Shown: in pieces, positions 1 to 11,333 of the stretch
How positions within the stretch are numbered: position 1 is the stretch's first letter
How the letters are laid out: each line of letters starts with the position of its first letter
Assembly (NCBI RefSeq): GCF_014640295.1
Contig: NZ_BMGR01000001.1
Location: 372,001 to 436,000, forward strand
Reading direction: 5' to 3'
DNA length: 64,000 nt
From: Paenibacillus abyssi
Lineage (GTDB): Bacteria; Bacillota; Bacilli; Paenibacillales; Paenibacillaceae
Notes under the pieces: model-generated
Database searches by the model: none
Told to the model about the DNA's origin: nothing
The model's input: only the letters and a program-made list of their open reading frames with translations
Made by a program: the position numbers and the translations under genes

Positions 1-653
1 ATATTTTCAGTTGGTTTAGTATTATTGGCACGATCGCTTTCGCGGTGAGCGGCGCGATCGTTGCAATGGAAGAAGAATACGACATCCTCGGCGTGTTTGT
101 GCTTGGCCTTGTTACCGCATTTGGAGGCGGTGTCGTACGCAATGTGTTAATTGGGGTGCCGATTACAACACTGTGGAGTCAGGGTCTATTTTTGAAAACA
201 GCCATTATCGCTGTGCTTATCGCATTTCTGCTCCCGGTGAACTGGATTCAACGATGGCGCCGAAGCGAAGCGTTCTTTGATGCGATCGGATTGTCGGCCT
301 TCGCGATCCAAGGCGCATTGGCGGCCACAAGCATGAATGTTCCCTTAAGTGCTGTTATTGTAGCTGCGGTATTGACCGGAATCGGGGGCGGTATCATCCG
401 TGACATGCTTGCGGGCCGCAAACCGCTGGTGCTTCGGGATGAAATTTATGCGGTATGGGCCATGCTCGCCGGATTGGTCATCGGCCTAGGGTGGGTGGTT
501 ACACCGCTGCAGCTGCTCGTGTTATTTGCGCTGGTTATTATGTTTAGAATGCTTTCGGTTCAATATAAATGGAAGCTGCCGCGCAGATCTTTGAAGCTTG
601 CGGAGGCGCAAAGCAGCAAAGAAGACGGTAAGCGCCAGGATCGGGAAAGTTGA
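1..653 (+). CDS. TRIC/UPF0126 family membrane channel protein (5' end cut off)
   Basis: Integral membrane protein of the trimeric intracellular cation channel family (UPF0126; B. subtilis YvgT is a relative). The open frame runs from the window edge, and family comparison suggests only a few N-terminal residues are missing. Two similar halves each carry a glycine-rich kinked helix: GGGVVRN near position 120 and GGGIIRD near 385. These are the family hallmark. Hydrophobic segments fill most of the protein and the C-terminus is basic. The stop lies 14 bp before the next start, so it may be co-transcribed with the phosphatase gene. Prokaryotic members conduct monovalent cations; the role here is inferred from family only. 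Confidence 0.85.
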   Translation, partial: IFSWFSIIGTIAFAVSGAIVAMEEEYDILGVFVLGLVTAFGGGVVRNVLIGVPITTLWSQGLFLKTAIIAVLIAFLLPVNWIQRWRRSEAFFDAIGLSAFAIQGALAATSMNVPLSAVIVAAVLTGIGGGIIRDMLAGRKPLVLRDEIYAVWAMLAGLVIGLGWVVTPLQLLVLFALVIMFRMLSVQYKWKLPRRSLKLAEAQSSKEDGKRQDRES

Positions 654-667
654 GAGGAAGGGTAAGA

Positions 668-1144
668 ATGAAAAAAGTGTTATTCGTTTGTTTGGGAAAT
701 ATATGCAGGTCGCCAATGGCAGAAGCGGCGTTTCGCCATTTGCTCGAGCGGGAAGGGTGGAGCGATAAAATAACCGTTGACTCAGCGGGTACCGGAGATT
801 GGCATCTTGGCAAACCGCCGCATGAGGGAACCCGAAAGCTGTTGGATCATCATGGTATCGGCTATTCCGGCATGCTGGCAAGACAAGTGTGCGAGCGAGA
901 TTTCTTCTCCTTCGATTATATCGTTTGCATGGACAGCCAGAATCAACTGGACGTTATGAAATGGCTGCCCAAACAAATCACAAAAAAAGCGGAAGTGTTC
1001 AAATTTATGGATCTGCTGCCTGAGCGTGGATTCGCGGATGTTCCAGATCCCTATTACAGCGGCAACTTTGAGGAAGTATACGAGCTGGTAGAAGCAGGCT
1101 GTCTGCGCTTGCTTGAGAAGATCAAAGCAGATCTGTCTTCATAA
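668..1144 (+). CDS. Low-molecular-weight protein-tyrosine phosphatase
   Basis: Cytoplasmic phosphatase of 158 aa that hydrolyses phosphotyrosine through a cysteinyl-phosphate intermediate. The P-loop CLGNICRS is at residues 8-15 and the general-acid loop DPYYSG is near residue 125, both intact. The ATG at 668 is preferred over an in-frame start at 650 because GAGAGGAAGGG lies just upstream and the family begins with K-K-V-L-F-V-C. B. subtilis YfkJ is a comparable protein. The 3' end overlaps the convergent esterase gene by 23 bp. Confidence 0.92.
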   Translation: MKKVLFVCLGNICRSPMAEAAFRHLLEREGWSDKITVDSAGTGDWHLGKPPHEGTRKLLDHHGIGYSGMLARQVCERDFFSFDYIVCMDSQNQLDVMKWLPKQITKKAEVFKFMDLLPERGFADVPDPYYSGNFEEVYELVEAGCLRLLEKIKADLSS

Positions 1145-1868
1145 ACCAACGCAGTGCGTCAGGCAGCTCCTGCTGCCAAAAGCCCCATTGGTGCTTGCCA
1201 TCCTTCTCGTAATATAGCAGCTTTGCTCCTTTAGCCTCGAGCAGCTGCTTCGTTTGGCGGTTCATTTCGACGAAGTCGAATACTCCGCGGTCCGTCTCAA
1301 ATTCGGTTTCCTGCAGGCCGACAAACATATAGGCATCCAGCCAGGATAAGCTTTCACTGTAATCGGCAAGAATAGAGCGGGAAGCGGGGTAATAGGCGCC
1401 TGACATCGACAGCAAACGGGAAAACCGCTGCGGATAACTCAGCGCAATATGCAGGCTGACGGTCGCTCCCAAGGAGTCGCCTGCAAGCAGGATCTGGTCA
1501 GCCTCCGTCCGAACTGTATAACGGGAAGCAACGAAGGGAATCATTTCCTCTACAAAAAAACGCACATATGATTCATGACGATCGCCGTCCGGTGAATATT
1601 CAGCCGTACGGTGTTTTTTGTCTACATCGACGCCCACAACAATACAGGGTTCAAGTTCATCCTCGAGGATCAACCGGTTCGCCTGGGTGGCGATTCGGCC
1701 GAAGTTGAAGAAATCTTCTCCATCCTGACAATATATGACGGGATAACTGATAATCTCATTGTAGCCGGGCGGCAAATAGACCCGTAAATCCCGTTCGCCT
1801 TCGGTTAATAACTTTGAGGTGACCGTTTCTTTATTAATCGTACGTTTGTAAACATTCGATTCACTCAT
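1122..1868 (-). CDS. Alpha/beta-hydrolase esterase (Esterase D/Fes type)
   Basis: 248-aa cytoplasmic hydrolase of the putative esterase family that includes enterochelin esterases (B. subtilis YjcH is a relative). The nucleophile elbow GDSLGA is at about residue 130 and the catalytic His is probably in GKHQWGFW near the C-terminus. AAAGGAG precedes the ATG. No signal peptide is visible. The substrate cannot be told: no siderophore genes are nearby. It stands alone, convergent with the phosphatase gene. Confidence 0.82.
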   Translation of the reverse strand: MSESNVYKRTINKETVTSKLLTEGERDLRVYLPPGYNEIISYPVIYCQDGEDFFNFGRIATQANRLILEDELEPCIVVGVDVDKKHRTAEYSPDGDRHESYVRFFVEEMIPFVASRYTVRTEADQILLAGDSLGATVSLHIALSYPQRFSRLLSMSGAYYPASRSILADYSESLSWLDAYMFVGLQETEFETDRGVFDFVEMNRQTKQLLEAKGAKLLYYEKDGKHQWGFWQQELPDALRWFMKTDLL

Positions 1869-2066
1869 TTTTTGGACTCCTTTAAAATATTGAATGGTTT
1901 TGTCGAGATGTGGGTAAACAATAGGGAGGAAAAGGCAAGCACGGCAACGATTTTTCTCCCTGTTGTACTATTCTGTAATATATCAAAATTAAATCTGTAT
2001 TATAAACAATTTGAAGCGAAAAAATTAAAAATCCAAGATAAAATAAAGGTTTTTTTGATTTTTGCT

Positions 2067-2096
2067 TTGACCAATTTCACTAAACAGGTTTATAAT
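2067..2096 (+). promoter_or_regulatory. SigA promoter of the pdh operon
   Basis: TTGACC (2067-2072), an 18-bp spacer and TATAAT (2091-2096), in an AT-rich stretch. The first pdh start codon is 54 bp downstream. The rest of 1869-2149 shows no convincing gene. Confidence 0.82.
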
Positions 2097-2143
2097 AATT
2101 CTATAACAGAGGCATTCGATATTCAAATATCTTATCGAGGTGA

Positions 2144-3217
<1,074 letters not shown>

Positions 3218-3233
3218 GGGGGAACCGTTCATC

Positions 3234-4214
3234 ATGGCTCAAATGAATATGAAAGAAGCGATCCGCGACGCAATGCGCGTGGAATTGAAAAATGATCCGA
3301 ACGTATTGGTGTTCGGGGAAGACGTTGGTAAAGTCGGCGGCGTATTCCGTGCGACAGAAGGTCTTCAAGGCGAATTCGGCGAGGACCGCGTATTTGACAC
3401 GCCGCTGGCCGAATCCGCAATTGCAGGTATGGCTGTAGGGATGGGGATTCAAGGCTTCCGTCCGGTTGCAGAGATTCAGTTCGTTGGTTTTATCTATGAA
3501 GCATTGGATCAAATGTTTGTCCAAGCTGCACGCATGCGTTACCGTTCAGGCGGACGTTACAATTCACCGATCGTGTTCAGAACGCCTTTTGGCGGCGGCG
3601 TAAAAGCAGCTGAGCTGCATACCGACTCGCTGGAAGGATTGGCTGTTCAGACTCCTGGTATCAAAGTGATTGTACCTTCCAATCCTTATGACGCAAAAGG
3701 ACTGTTAGTATCGGCTATCCGTGATAACGATCCTGTATTTTTCATGGAGCATCTGAATTTGTATCATGCCTTCCGCGCTGAGGTGCCTGAAGATGCATAC
3801 ACCGTTGAGATCGGTAAGGCGAACGTTGTCCGCGAAGGAAGCGACGTCACGATCATCGCTTACGGCATGATGGTTCATACCGCTATGAAAGCTGCGGAAG
3901 AGATTGAAAAATCCCGTGGCATTAAAGCAGAAGTTATTGACCTGCGGACATTGATGCCGCTTGATATCGACACGATCGTTGCGTCGATCCAAAAGACTAA
4001 CCGTGCGATTGTCGTACAGGAAGCACAGAAAACATCAGGCGTTGCAGCAGAAATTATCGCGCAAATCAATGAAAAAGCAATTTTGCACCTGGAAGCGCCA
4101 GTCCTTCGGGTAGCCGGTCCGGATACAGTGTATCCATTTGCCCAAATTGAAGATGCATGGCTGCCGTCACCGGCACGCATCGTTGCAGCCTTGAACAAAG
4201 TACTGGACTTTTAA
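3234..4214 (+). CDS. pdhB: Pyruvate dehydrogenase E1 component, beta subunit
   Basis: 326-aa beta subunit that completes the E1 ThDP site. The N-terminus ([11 protein letters not shown]), [15 protein letters not shown] and the pyrimidine-binding half [15 protein letters not shown] are typical. The ATG at 3234 is chosen over an upstream in-frame start because AAGGGGG sits 12 bp before it and it follows the pdhA stop directly. The C-terminus ([19 protein letters not shown]) is intact. Confidence 0.97.
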   Translation: MAQMNMKEAIRDAMRVELKNDPNVLVFGEDVGKVGGVFRATEGLQGEFGEDRVFDTPLAESAIAGMAVGMGIQGFRPVAEIQFVGFIYEALDQMFVQAARMRYRSGGRYNSPIVFRTPFGGGVKAAELHTDSLEGLAVQTPGIKVIVPSNPYDAKGLLVSAIRDNDPVFFMEHLNLYHAFRAEVPEDAYTVEIGKANVVREGSDVTIIAYGMMVHTAMKAAEEIEKSRGIKAEVIDLRTLMPLDIDTIVASIQKTNRAIVVQEAQKTSGVAAEIIAQINEKAILHLEAPVLRVAGPDTVYPFAQIEDAWLPSPARIVAALNKVLDF

Positions 4215-4238
4215 TTCATCTGACAGGAGGAAATCCAG

Positions 4239-5549
4239 GTGGCAAAATTTGAATATCGTTTCCCAGAGCTTGGCGAAGGTTTGCATGAAGGCGAAATTAT
4301 CAAAATGCTTATCAAACCGGGCGATACGGTAACGGACGAAGATATTATCATGGAAGTGCAAAATGACAAGGCAATCGTTGAGGTGCCTTGTCCGGTAAAC
4401 GGCAAGGTGCTTGAAGTGCTTGCCAAAGACGGACAAGTATGCCATGTTGGCGACGTTGTTGCGGTTATCGATGCAGAAGGTGATATTCCGGAACAAGCAA
4501 TTCCGGATGCTGAACCAGCTCCAGCTGCAAAAGCGGAAGAGAAGAGCGAGAGTGCATCTGCGGCAGCCGCCGCAGCGCCTGCCGCAGAAGCGAAACCAGC
4601 TGCTGAAGCCGGCAATTCCGCTGGTTCTGTTCTGGCTACACCAAGCGTACGCAAATTCGCGCGCGAAAAAGGTGTGGATTTGAACGGCGTCGCTGGATCG
4701 GGCAAAAACGGCCGCATTACACGTGAGGATGTTGAACAAATCGCTGCAGGCGGCGGAACAAAAGCAGCAGCTGGCGATGCAGCAGCCGTTGCGGCGAAAG
4801 GTGCGGGCGAGGAGAAGCCGGCACATGTTCAGACGCAAGTTGGAGACCGTATTGAAGAGCGTGTGCCATTCAAAGGGATCCGTAAAATTATTGCCAACGC
4901 CATGTCCAAATCGGTATACACTGCTCCTCATGTAACATTGATGGATGAAGTGGATGTTACCCAGCTCGTTGAGCTGCGCACGAAAGCGAAGCCGCTGGCG
5001 GAGAAGAAGGGCGTTAAGTTAACCTATCTTCCGTTCATCGTGAAGGCACTCGTGGCAGGACTGCGCCAATTCCCGGTCATGAATGCGATGCTTGATGAAG
5101 AGAATCAAGAGATCGTCTTCAAAAAGTACTACAATATCGGGATTGCAACGGATACCGACAACGGCTTGATCGTACCGGTTATCCAAGATGCCGACCGTAA
5201 AAATGTATGGATGATTGCCGATGAGATCAGAGATCTGGCTACCCGCGGACGCGACGGCAAGCTGTCTGCAGCAGAGCTGAAGGGAAGCACAATGTCGATT
5301 ACCAACATTGGTTCTGCAGGCGGTATGTTCTTTACACCGGTTATCAACTTCCCTGAAGTCGCGATCCTTGGAACAGGACGCATCTCCGAGAAGCCGGTTG
5401 TTAAGAATGGTGAAATTGTAGCTGCACCGGTTATGGCACTGTCACTGAGCTTTGACCACCGTCTGATCGACGGCGCAACCGCACAAAACTTTATGAATTA
5501 TATTAAGCAGCTGTTAGCAGATCCTGAGCTGCTCGTTATGGAGGTGTAA
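4239..5549 (+). CDS. pdhC: Dihydrolipoamide acetyltransferase (E2) of pyruvate dehydrogenase
   Basis: 436-aa core of the complex. It has one lipoyl domain (residues 1-80, lipoylated Lys44 in QNDKAIVEV), an Ala/Pro/Glu-rich linker, a peripheral-subunit-binding domain around 130-170 that binds E1/E3, a second Ala-rich linker and the catalytic acetyltransferase domain with FDHRLIDG near residue 407. The start is GTG with AGGAGG 8 bp upstream. Acetyl is transferred from the lipoyl arm to CoA. Confidence 0.97.
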   Translation: MAKFEYRFPELGEGLHEGEIIKMLIKPGDTVTDEDIIMEVQNDKAIVEVPCPVNGKVLEVLAKDGQVCHVGDVVAVIDAEGDIPEQAIPDAEPAPAAKAEEKSESASAAAAAAPAAEAKPAAEAGNSAGSVLATPSVRKFAREKGVDLNGVAGSGKNGRITREDVEQIAAGGGTKAAAGDAAAVAAKGAGEEKPAHVQTQVGDRIEERVPFKGIRKIIANAMSKSVYTAPHVTLMDEVDVTQLVELRTKAKPLAEKKGVKLTYLPFIVKALVAGLRQFPVMNAMLDEENQEIVFKKYYNIGIATDTDNGLIVPVIQDADRKNVWMIADEIRDLATRGRDGKLSAAELKGSTMSITNIGSAGGMFFTPVINFPEVAILGTGRISEKPVVKNGEIVAAPVMALSLSFDHRLIDGATAQNFMNYIKQLLADPELLVMEV

Positions 5550-5553
5550 CACC

Positions 5554-6969
5554 ATGGTCGTAGGTGATGCTTCACTAGATATCGATACATTGGTGATTGG
5601 CGCCGGTCCCGGCGGATATACAGCGGCAATTCGTGCCGCTCAGCTGGGCCAAAACGTGCTAATCGTGGATAAAGCAAATGTGGGCGGCGTATGCTTGAAC
5701 GTGGGATGTATTCCTTCCAAAGCATTGATCTCCGCTGCACATCAATACGAAGCTGTCTCTCACGGAGCGGACATCGGCATTACAGCCGGCGATGTGAAGG
5801 TTGACTTCGGTAAAGTACAGGATTTCAAAAACGGCGTTGTCAAAAAGCTTACCGGCGGTGTCGCATCGCTGCTTAAAGGTAACAAAGTGCAGTATTTCAA
5901 CGGTGAAGTCATGTTCATCAATGAGAACGAAGCACGTGTATTCAACGATCAAGAAGCACCGCGCTACCGTTTCAAAAATTGCATCATCGCTACAGGCTCA
6001 CGCCCGATTGAGCTGAAAGCTTTCCCGTTCGGCGGACGTATTCTTTCCTCGACAGAGGCGCTTTCTCTGCCTGAGGTGCCGAAGAGCATGATCGTAATCG
6101 GCGGCGGTTATATCGGAATCGAGCTCGGACAAATGTATTCGAAATTCGGAACAAAAATCACCGTCATCGAAGGTATGGATTCTATCCTTCCAGGCTTTGA
6201 TACCGACATGACCAAGCTTGTCGAGAAGAAGCTGAAATCGAAGGACGTTGAGATCATTACCGGCGCGCAAGCGAAGAGCGCTGAGCAAACCGACAACGAC
6301 ATCACGTTGACGTACACGGTAAATGGCGAAGACAAGCAAGTAACGGCAGACTACCTGCTTGTTACCGTTGGACGCCGCCCGAATACGGATGGTGAGCTTG
6401 GCCTCGATCTGATCAACTTAAAAATGACGGACCGCGGCATGATCGAAGTGGATGACCAATGCCGTACGAGCATCCCGCATATCTTTGCAATCGGCGATAT
6501 CGTTGCTGGTCCTGCGTTGGCTCATAAAGCTTCTTATGAAGCGAAAGTTGCTGCCGAAGCGATCGCAGGCATGCCTAGCAAGGTTGATTACAAGTGTATT
6601 CCGCTTGTCGTCTTCTCCGATCCGGAATGCTCCAGCGTTGGTTTTAGCGAAAAAGAAGCGAAGGAAAAAGGCCATAATGTAAAAGTCGGAAAGTTTCCAT
6701 TCAACATCAATGGACGCGCTCTGTCTTTGAATGCAACTGACGGCTTCGTGAAAATCATCTCCGATGCGGACTCCGGCCTCGTGCTGGGTGCGCAAATCGC
6801 AGGACTCGAAGCATCTAACCTGATCGCAGAGATGGGTCTGGCGATTGAGATGGGTGCAACGGTTGAGGATATCGCATTGACGATTCATGCTCACCCGACA
6901 CTTGGCGAGATTGCGATGGAAGCTGCGGAAGTAGCACTTGGCCATCCGATTCATACAATAGTAAAATAA
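5554..6969 (+). CDS. pdhD: Dihydrolipoamide dehydrogenase (E3)
   Basis: 471-aa flavoprotein that reoxidises dihydrolipoamide with NAD+. FAD-binding GAGPGG is at residues 16-21, the redox disulfide CLNVGC at 47-52, a second Rossmann motif GGGYIG near residue 185, and the His-Glu dyad in HAHPTLGE near the C-terminus. It starts 4 bp after pdhC with GGAGGTG inside the pdhC end. As last gene of the operon it may also serve other 2-oxoacid complexes; none is in this window. Confidence 0.97.
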   Translation: MVVGDASLDIDTLVIGAGPGGYTAAIRAAQLGQNVLIVDKANVGGVCLNVGCIPSKALISAAHQYEAVSHGADIGITAGDVKVDFGKVQDFKNGVVKKLTGGVASLLKGNKVQYFNGEVMFINENEARVFNDQEAPRYRFKNCIIATGSRPIELKAFPFGGRILSSTEALSLPEVPKSMIVIGGGYIGIELGQMYSKFGTKITVIEGMDSILPGFDTDMTKLVEKKLKSKDVEIITGAQAKSAEQTDNDITLTYTVNGEDKQVTADYLLVTVGRRPNTDGELGLDLINLKMTDRGMIEVDDQCRTSIPHIFAIGDIVAGPALAHKASYEAKVAAEAIAGMPSKVDYKCIPLVVFSDPECSSVGFSEKEAKEKGHNVKVGKFPFNINGRALSLNATDGFVKIISDADSGLVLGAQIAGLEASNLIAEMGLAIEMGATVEDIALTIHAHPTLGEIAMEAAEVALGHPIHTIVK

Positions 6970-7001
6970 GATCTATTGTCATATTGCGATTCACATCGAA
7001 C

Positions 7002-7046
7002 AAAGAGGTCTTGCCGCGTTTTACCATCCGGCAGACCTCTTTTGTT
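7002..7046 (+). terminator. Rho-independent terminator of the pdh operon
   Basis: The stem AAAGAGGTCTTGCCG pairs with CGGCAGACCTCTTT, with one bulge, and is followed by TTTTG. Confidence 0.85.
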
Positions 7047-7081
7047 CTCTGTTCAAGCCATCCGTTGAAGGGGGTTCTCTA

Positions 7082-7585
7082 ATGAAGAATGATGCTACCC
7101 AAAAGCCCTGCTCTGCATCACGTTCGGTCATGACGCAGCTTATTTTCCCTTCGGATACGAATCATCACGGTACGATGTTCGGAGGCAAGGTGATGGATTA
7201 CATCGATAAGATCGCTGCGATCGCCAGTATGCGTCATGCCCGAAAGCCCGTTGTGACCGCTTCAAGCGACAGCCTGGATTTCCTGGCTCCCATCCGGCTA
7301 GGCGAAGTCATCGAGTTGGAGGCTTATGTAACATGGACACACAAAAGCTCGATGGAGGTTGTCGTCAATGTCTTATCCGAGAATCTTTATACGGGTGAAA
7401 GGCGTTTAACCGTTACTGCATTCTTCACCTTTGTGGCTGTGGATAATGAAGGAAAGGCATCCCCTGTACCAGCCGTTGTGCCGGAGACAGCGGAGGAAAT
7501 TCGCTTGCATCAATCCGCTCCTGAACGGTATGAGCTCAGAATCAAACGAAAACAAGAACGACAAAATGCTTCAAAAATGGTATGA
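7082..7585 (+). CDS. Hotdog-fold acyl-CoA thioesterase (YkhA type)
   Basis: 167-aa cytoplasmic thioesterase hydrolysing acyl-CoA. The single hotdog domain carries the family signature N-H-H-G-T-M-F-G-G (residues 28-36) with the following helix DYIDKIAAIASMRHA. GAAGGGGG lies 9 bp before the ATG. The C-terminal tail is charged and variable. It lies between the pdh terminator and thyA and may be read together with thyA. Chain-length preference is not deducible. Confidence 0.9.
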   Translation: MKNDATQKPCSASRSVMTQLIFPSDTNHHGTMFGGKVMDYIDKIAAIASMRHARKPVVTASSDSLDFLAPIRLGEVIELEAYVTWTHKSSMEVVVNVLSENLYTGERRLTVTAFFTFVAVDNEGKASPVPAVVPETAEEIRLHQSAPERYELRIKRKQERQNASKMV

Positions 7586-7630
7586 TAGTGATAAAATTCG
7601 CACTTGCAATATCGGGGGGATCGAACCAAA

Positions 7631-8587
7631 ATGAGCAGCAATGAAACCGCGTATCTTGATCTTTTAAAGCATGTCCTAGAAAATGGGATCAAAAAAGAAG
7701 ATCGAACGGGGACCGGAACACTTTCAACATTCGGGTATCAAATGCGATTTAATTTACAAGAAAATTTCCCTTTGATTACAACCAAAAGAATACCTTTTCG
7801 TTTAATATCCAGTGAGTTAATCTGGTTTATTAAAGGCGATACAAATATAAAATTTCTGCTCGAGCATAACAATAACATCTGGAACGAGTGGGCGTTTAAA
7901 AAATGGATCGAAAGCTCTGAATATACCGGACCCGATATGACCAATTTCGGCCTGCGCTCACAGCAGGATGAACAATTTAACCGGTTATATGAAGAACAAA
8001 TAGACCTGTTTAAATCCCGTATTTTGAATGATGCTGATTTCAGCAGGAAATATGGCGAGTTAGGCAATGTTTACGGCAAGCAATGGAGAGAGTGGAAAAC
8101 CTCGAACGGCAATACCATTGATCAGCTTAAAGAAGTCATCGATTCCATCAAGAAAAATCCTGATTCCAGGCGTTTGATCGTATCGGCCTGGTCACCTGAG
8201 GATATTCCCAATATGGCGCTTCCGCCTTGTCATACGCTGTTTCAATTTTATGTGGCGGACAATAAACTTTCGTGCCAGCTTTATCAAAGAAGTGCGGATA
8301 TCTTTCTCGGCATTCCGTTCAATATCGCAAGCTACGCTTTATTAACGCATATGATTGCCCACGAGTGTGGATTAGAGGTTGGGGAATTTATCCATACATT
8401 AGGCGATGCCCATATCTATCTTAATCATATCGATCAAATTAAAACTCAGCTTAGCCGGGAACCAAAACAAATGCCTACTTTACATTTAAACAAAAATATA
8501 ACATCCATTTTTGATTTCGAAGTAAGTGATATCGAAATTCAAGATTATAACCCTCATCCCACAATCAAAGCTCCAGTAGCTGTGTGA
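7631..8587 (+). CDS. thyA: Thymidylate synthase
   Basis: Makes dTMP from dUMP with methylene-tetrahydrofolate. 318 aa, the long form with an extra segment of about 50 residues after the small-domain start (around 90-140), as in Lactobacillus casei. The active-site motif PPCHT has Cys200, and [17 protein letters not shown] is intact. The ATG at 7631 follows GGGGGG at 7615-7620. The gene is visibly more AT-rich than its neighbours, which may mark replacement by transfer. It is followed after 32 bp by the dihydrofolate reductase gene that regenerates its cofactor. Confidence 0.96.
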   Translation: MSSNETAYLDLLKHVLENGIKKEDRTGTGTLSTFGYQMRFNLQENFPLITTKRIPFRLISSELIWFIKGDTNIKFLLEHNNNIWNEWAFKKWIESSEYTGPDMTNFGLRSQQDEQFNRLYEEQIDLFKSRILNDADFSRKYGELGNVYGKQWREWKTSNGNTIDQLKEVIDSIKKNPDSRRLIVSAWSPEDIPNMALPPCHTLFQFYVADNKLSCQLYQRSADIFLGIPFNIASYALLTHMIAHECGLEVGEFIHTLGDAHIYLNHIDQIKTQLSREPKQMPTLHLNKNITSIFDFEVSDIEIQDYNPHPTIKAPVAV

Positions 8588-8619
8588 TATTTACCGACAA
8601 AAGGAAAGGGGCTCCTATC

Positions 8620-9108
8620 ATGTCTATAACAATGATTGCAGCTATGGCGAAAAACCGGACGATCGGCACCGATAATGAGCTGCCTTGGCGATTGCCGGAG
8701 GATATGGCGTATTTCCGCCGGGTCACAACGGGTACGACGGTGATCATGGGGCGCAAGACACTGGAATCATTCGGCAAGCCGCTGAAAAATCGCCGCAATG
8801 TTGTATTGACCCGCAATCCGGATTATAGGCCTGAAGGCTGTGAGATTGTGCATTCGATCGATCAAGCACTGGGCCAATTTGCTTCGGCCGATGTGATGGT
8901 CATCGGGGGCGAAGAGATTTACAGGCAGTTTTTGCCTTATGCCGACAAAATATTGCTTACCGAAATCGATGCCGAGTTTGAGGGTGATGCTCAGTTCCCC
9001 GAATTTTCAGCGGAAGAGTGGCAGCTTGCAGAAAGTGTAAAGGGAATTCGTGACGAAAAGAATCCATATGACTATTATTTTCAAACTTATGTGAAAAAAC
9101 GCTCTTAA
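8620..9108 (+). CDS. folA: Dihydrofolate reductase
   Basis: 162-aa NADPH-dependent enzyme recycling dihydrofolate made by thymidylate synthase. The N-terminal MSITMIAAMAKNRTIG, the substrate-loop LPWRLPEDM with Asp28, and VIGGEEIY are typical. The ATG at 8620 follows AAGGAAAGGGG. The residues usually altered in trimethoprim-insensitive forms were not assessed. Confidence 0.95.
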   Translation: MSITMIAAMAKNRTIGTDNELPWRLPEDMAYFRRVTTGTTVIMGRKTLESFGKPLKNRRNVVLTRNPDYRPEGCEIVHSIDQALGQFASADVMVIGGEEIYRQFLPYADKILLTEIDAEFEGDAQFPEFSAEEWQLAESVKGIRDEKNPYDYYFQTYVKKRS

Positions 9109-9324
9109 TTGGAAATTATCGGACAGATGTTATGTCCTAATAGACGAACATTATGTCAATTAGTACAAATGATTATACGGATAATCCATATGTCCGCAGC
9201 AGGTTAAAATGCTAGGATGTTGTATTATAGTGTTGAACAGATGCAGAAGTTTGGTATTGAATATTCTAAACAATGCAGATATAGTTTGAAGAAATAAGGG
9301 AATAACGGATGGAGGAAAGCGATC

Positions 9325-10812
9325 ATGTCTACACCTACTGGATTTATGGAATATAAACGCGAGCTTCCGGTTGACCGCGATCCGCTTGAGCGTATCAAGG
9401 ATTGGGAAGAATTTCACAAGCATATGTCAGATGAGCAGTTGAAGACTCAAGGCGCACGTTGTATGGATTGCGGTACCCCGTACTGCCATACCGGTATAGA
9501 ATTGGGCGGTTCCGCTTCGGGCTGTCCGGTCAACAACCTGATCCCGGAATGGAATAATCTAATTTACCGAGGCCTGTGGAAAGAAGCGCTTGACCGCTTG
9601 CATAAAACGAACAATTTCCCTGAGTTCACTGGACGCGTATGTCCGGCGCCTTGTGAAGGCTCCTGTACGGTTGGACTGATCGGTGAACCGGTAACGATCA
9701 AAACGATTGAACAAGCGATCATCGACAAAGGTTTCGACCAAGGCTGGGTTGTGCCGCAGCCTCCTAAAGTTCGCACCGGCAAACGTGTAGCGGTTGTTGG
9801 TTCCGGACCTGCTGGTATGGCAACTGCTGCCCAACTGAACAAAGCGGGCCATCATGTAACGGTATACGAGCGTGCGGATCGAATCGGCGGATTGCTCGTT
9901 TATGGCATCCCGACGATGAAGCTGGACAAGCAAGTGGTTCAGCGCCGCGTTGACTTGATGGCAGCGGAAGGCGTTGAATTTGTAACCAACACAGAGATCG
10001 GTAAAGACATCTCCGCTCAAGAGCTTGTTGACGGTTTTGATGCTGTTGTGCTGTGTGGTGGAGCAACGAAGCCGCGTGAAGTGAATATCGAAGGCCGTGA
10101 ACTGAATGGCGTTCATCTTGCTATGGATTATTTGAACGGCACGATCAAGAGTTATCTGGATTCCAACCTGGAGGACGGCAACTACCTTTCCGCTAAAGAT
10201 AAGAACGTCATTGTTATCGGCGGCGGTGATACCGGTACAGACTGTGTAGCTACCGCGCTTCGTCACGGCTGCACATCCGTTACGCAATTCGGTACGCATC
10301 CGAAAGCGCCGCTTGAGCGCGATCAAGTGACAAACCCATGGCCGCAATTCCCGAATGTATATACGCTCGATTATGCACAAGAGGAAGCAAAAGCGTTATT
10401 CGGCGCCGATCCTCGCGCATTCTCCGTATTGACTAAGAAATTCGTCGGTGATGAGCATGGCAACGTGAAGGAGCTTCACACCGTTCAAATCGAACGTTAT
10501 GTCGATGAAACCGGGAGAAAGATCTATAAAGAGATTCCAGGTACAGAGAAAGTTTGGCCTGCGGATCTGGTACTGATCGCTGTCGGGTTTGAAGGACCGG
10601 AAAGTACATTGATCGATCAGCTTGGCCTGGCTCAGGATCGCCGTTCCAATGTGAAAGCGGAGTATGGCAAATATACGACTAGCGTGGACAAAGTGTTTGC
10701 TGCCGGCGATATGCGCCGTGGCCAAAGCTTGGTTGTCTGGGCAATTAATGAAGGCCGTGAAGCGGCTCGTGAAGTAGATAAATATTTGATGGGTTCATCG
10801 GTGCTTCCATAA
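9325..10812 (+). CDS. gltD: Glutamate synthase (NADPH) small subunit
   Basis: 495-aa iron-sulfur flavoprotein passing electrons from NADPH to the glutamate synthase large subunit. N-terminal cysteines for two [4Fe-4S] clusters are at about 46, 49, 54, 67 and 106, 110, 114. FAD motif GSGPAG is at 159-164, and an NADPH Rossmann motif GGGDTG lies mid-protein. GGAGG precedes the ATG. No large-subunit gene is adjacent, unlike the usual gltAB order, so the partner must be elsewhere. The 216 bp upstream contain TTATGTC-type repeats but no promoter I would trust. Confidence 0.95.
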   Translation: MSTPTGFMEYKRELPVDRDPLERIKDWEEFHKHMSDEQLKTQGARCMDCGTPYCHTGIELGGSASGCPVNNLIPEWNNLIYRGLWKEALDRLHKTNNFPEFTGRVCPAPCEGSCTVGLIGEPVTIKTIEQAIIDKGFDQGWVVPQPPKVRTGKRVAVVGSGPAGMATAAQLNKAGHHVTVYERADRIGGLLVYGIPTMKLDKQVVQRRVDLMAAEGVEFVTNTEIGKDISAQELVDGFDAVVLCGGATKPREVNIEGRELNGVHLAMDYLNGTIKSYLDSNLEDGNYLSAKDKNVIVIGGGDTGTDCVATALRHGCTSVTQFGTHPKAPLERDQVTNPWPQFPNVYTLDYAQEEAKALFGADPRAFSVLTKKFVGDEHGNVKELHTVQIERYVDETGRKIYKEIPGTEKVWPADLVLIAVGFEGPESTLIDQLGLAQDRRSNVKAEYGKYTTSVDKVFAAGDMRRGQSLVVWAINEGREAAREVDKYLMGSSVLP

Positions 10813-10842
10813 CGGAGGGTGCAGCAAGATACCATCTATGAC

Positions 10843-10868
10843 AAAAAGGCGCCTGCGGGCGCTTTTTT
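10843..10868 (+). terminator. Rho-independent terminator after gltD
   Basis: GC-rich hairpin (AGGCGCC-TGC-GGGCGCT) flanked by A-run and T-run, so it could work in both directions. Confidence 0.85.
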
Positions 10869-10940
10869 GACTTATAAGCGTGAGAGTAAAGTAAATTGAC
10901 GATCCTCCTTCGGGAAGGGAATGAAGAAAGGGAGAACGAA

Positions 10941-11267
10941 ATGATTAAGTATGGATCAGATCGAGTAACAGAGCTTCAGTTTGCAGATTTCCGGCCGCGG
11001 TTTGAGCGGCGCGACAATCAATGGATCGATATTGAGCTGCGCTTCGGGCTGACTGATGAATCACTAGAGGATGCACCGCAGGATCTGATAGATTTAACGA
11101 TTTATGTGATATGCACATCTGGCGGCCAGATCGCACAGATCATTCCCCAGGATGAAGGCTGCGACTGTGAATACCAGTTCACGGCGGGTGAGAAAGCGCA
11201 GATTGAAGCTTTTATCAACCGTCCTGATGTACAAGCCCAGATCGAGAAAACCGCTTCCCAAATGTAG
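10941..11267 (+). CDS. Hypothetical acidic protein, 108 aa
   Basis: Not recognised. A soluble protein with a positively charged start (IKYGSDRV), an acidic middle and C-E-C-D-type residues around position 73. No signal peptide or membrane segment. AAAGGGAG lies 6 bp before the ATG, which is why this start is chosen over an upstream TTG. Codon pattern fits the neighbours. It is followed after 66 bp by the gene of a membrane-anchored protein in the same direction. Confidence 0.75.
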   Translation: MIKYGSDRVTELQFADFRPRFERRDNQWIDIELRFGLTDESLEDAPQDLIDLTIYVICTSGGQIAQIIPQDEGCDCEYQFTAGEKAQIEAFINRPDVQAQIEKTASQM

Positions 11268-11333
11268 GGTGAGTTGTGGTAAAATAGGGTTTGGCAAACG
11301 AAACGGTGATCTGACGTTAAGGGGTGTTCGTGC

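Noticed and set aside
4167-4931. 254-codon frame antisense to pdhC
   Set aside because: Cys/Phe/Arg-rich composition typical of the complement of Ala/Glu/Lys-rich coding sequence; no start signal.
9109-9324. TnrA or GltC operator before gltD
   Set aside because: TGTCA and TTATGTC repeats are present, but their spacing does not fit the known consensus.
9559-10380. 273-codon frame antisense to gltD
   Set aside because: Antisense shadow of a conserved enzyme with no independent support.
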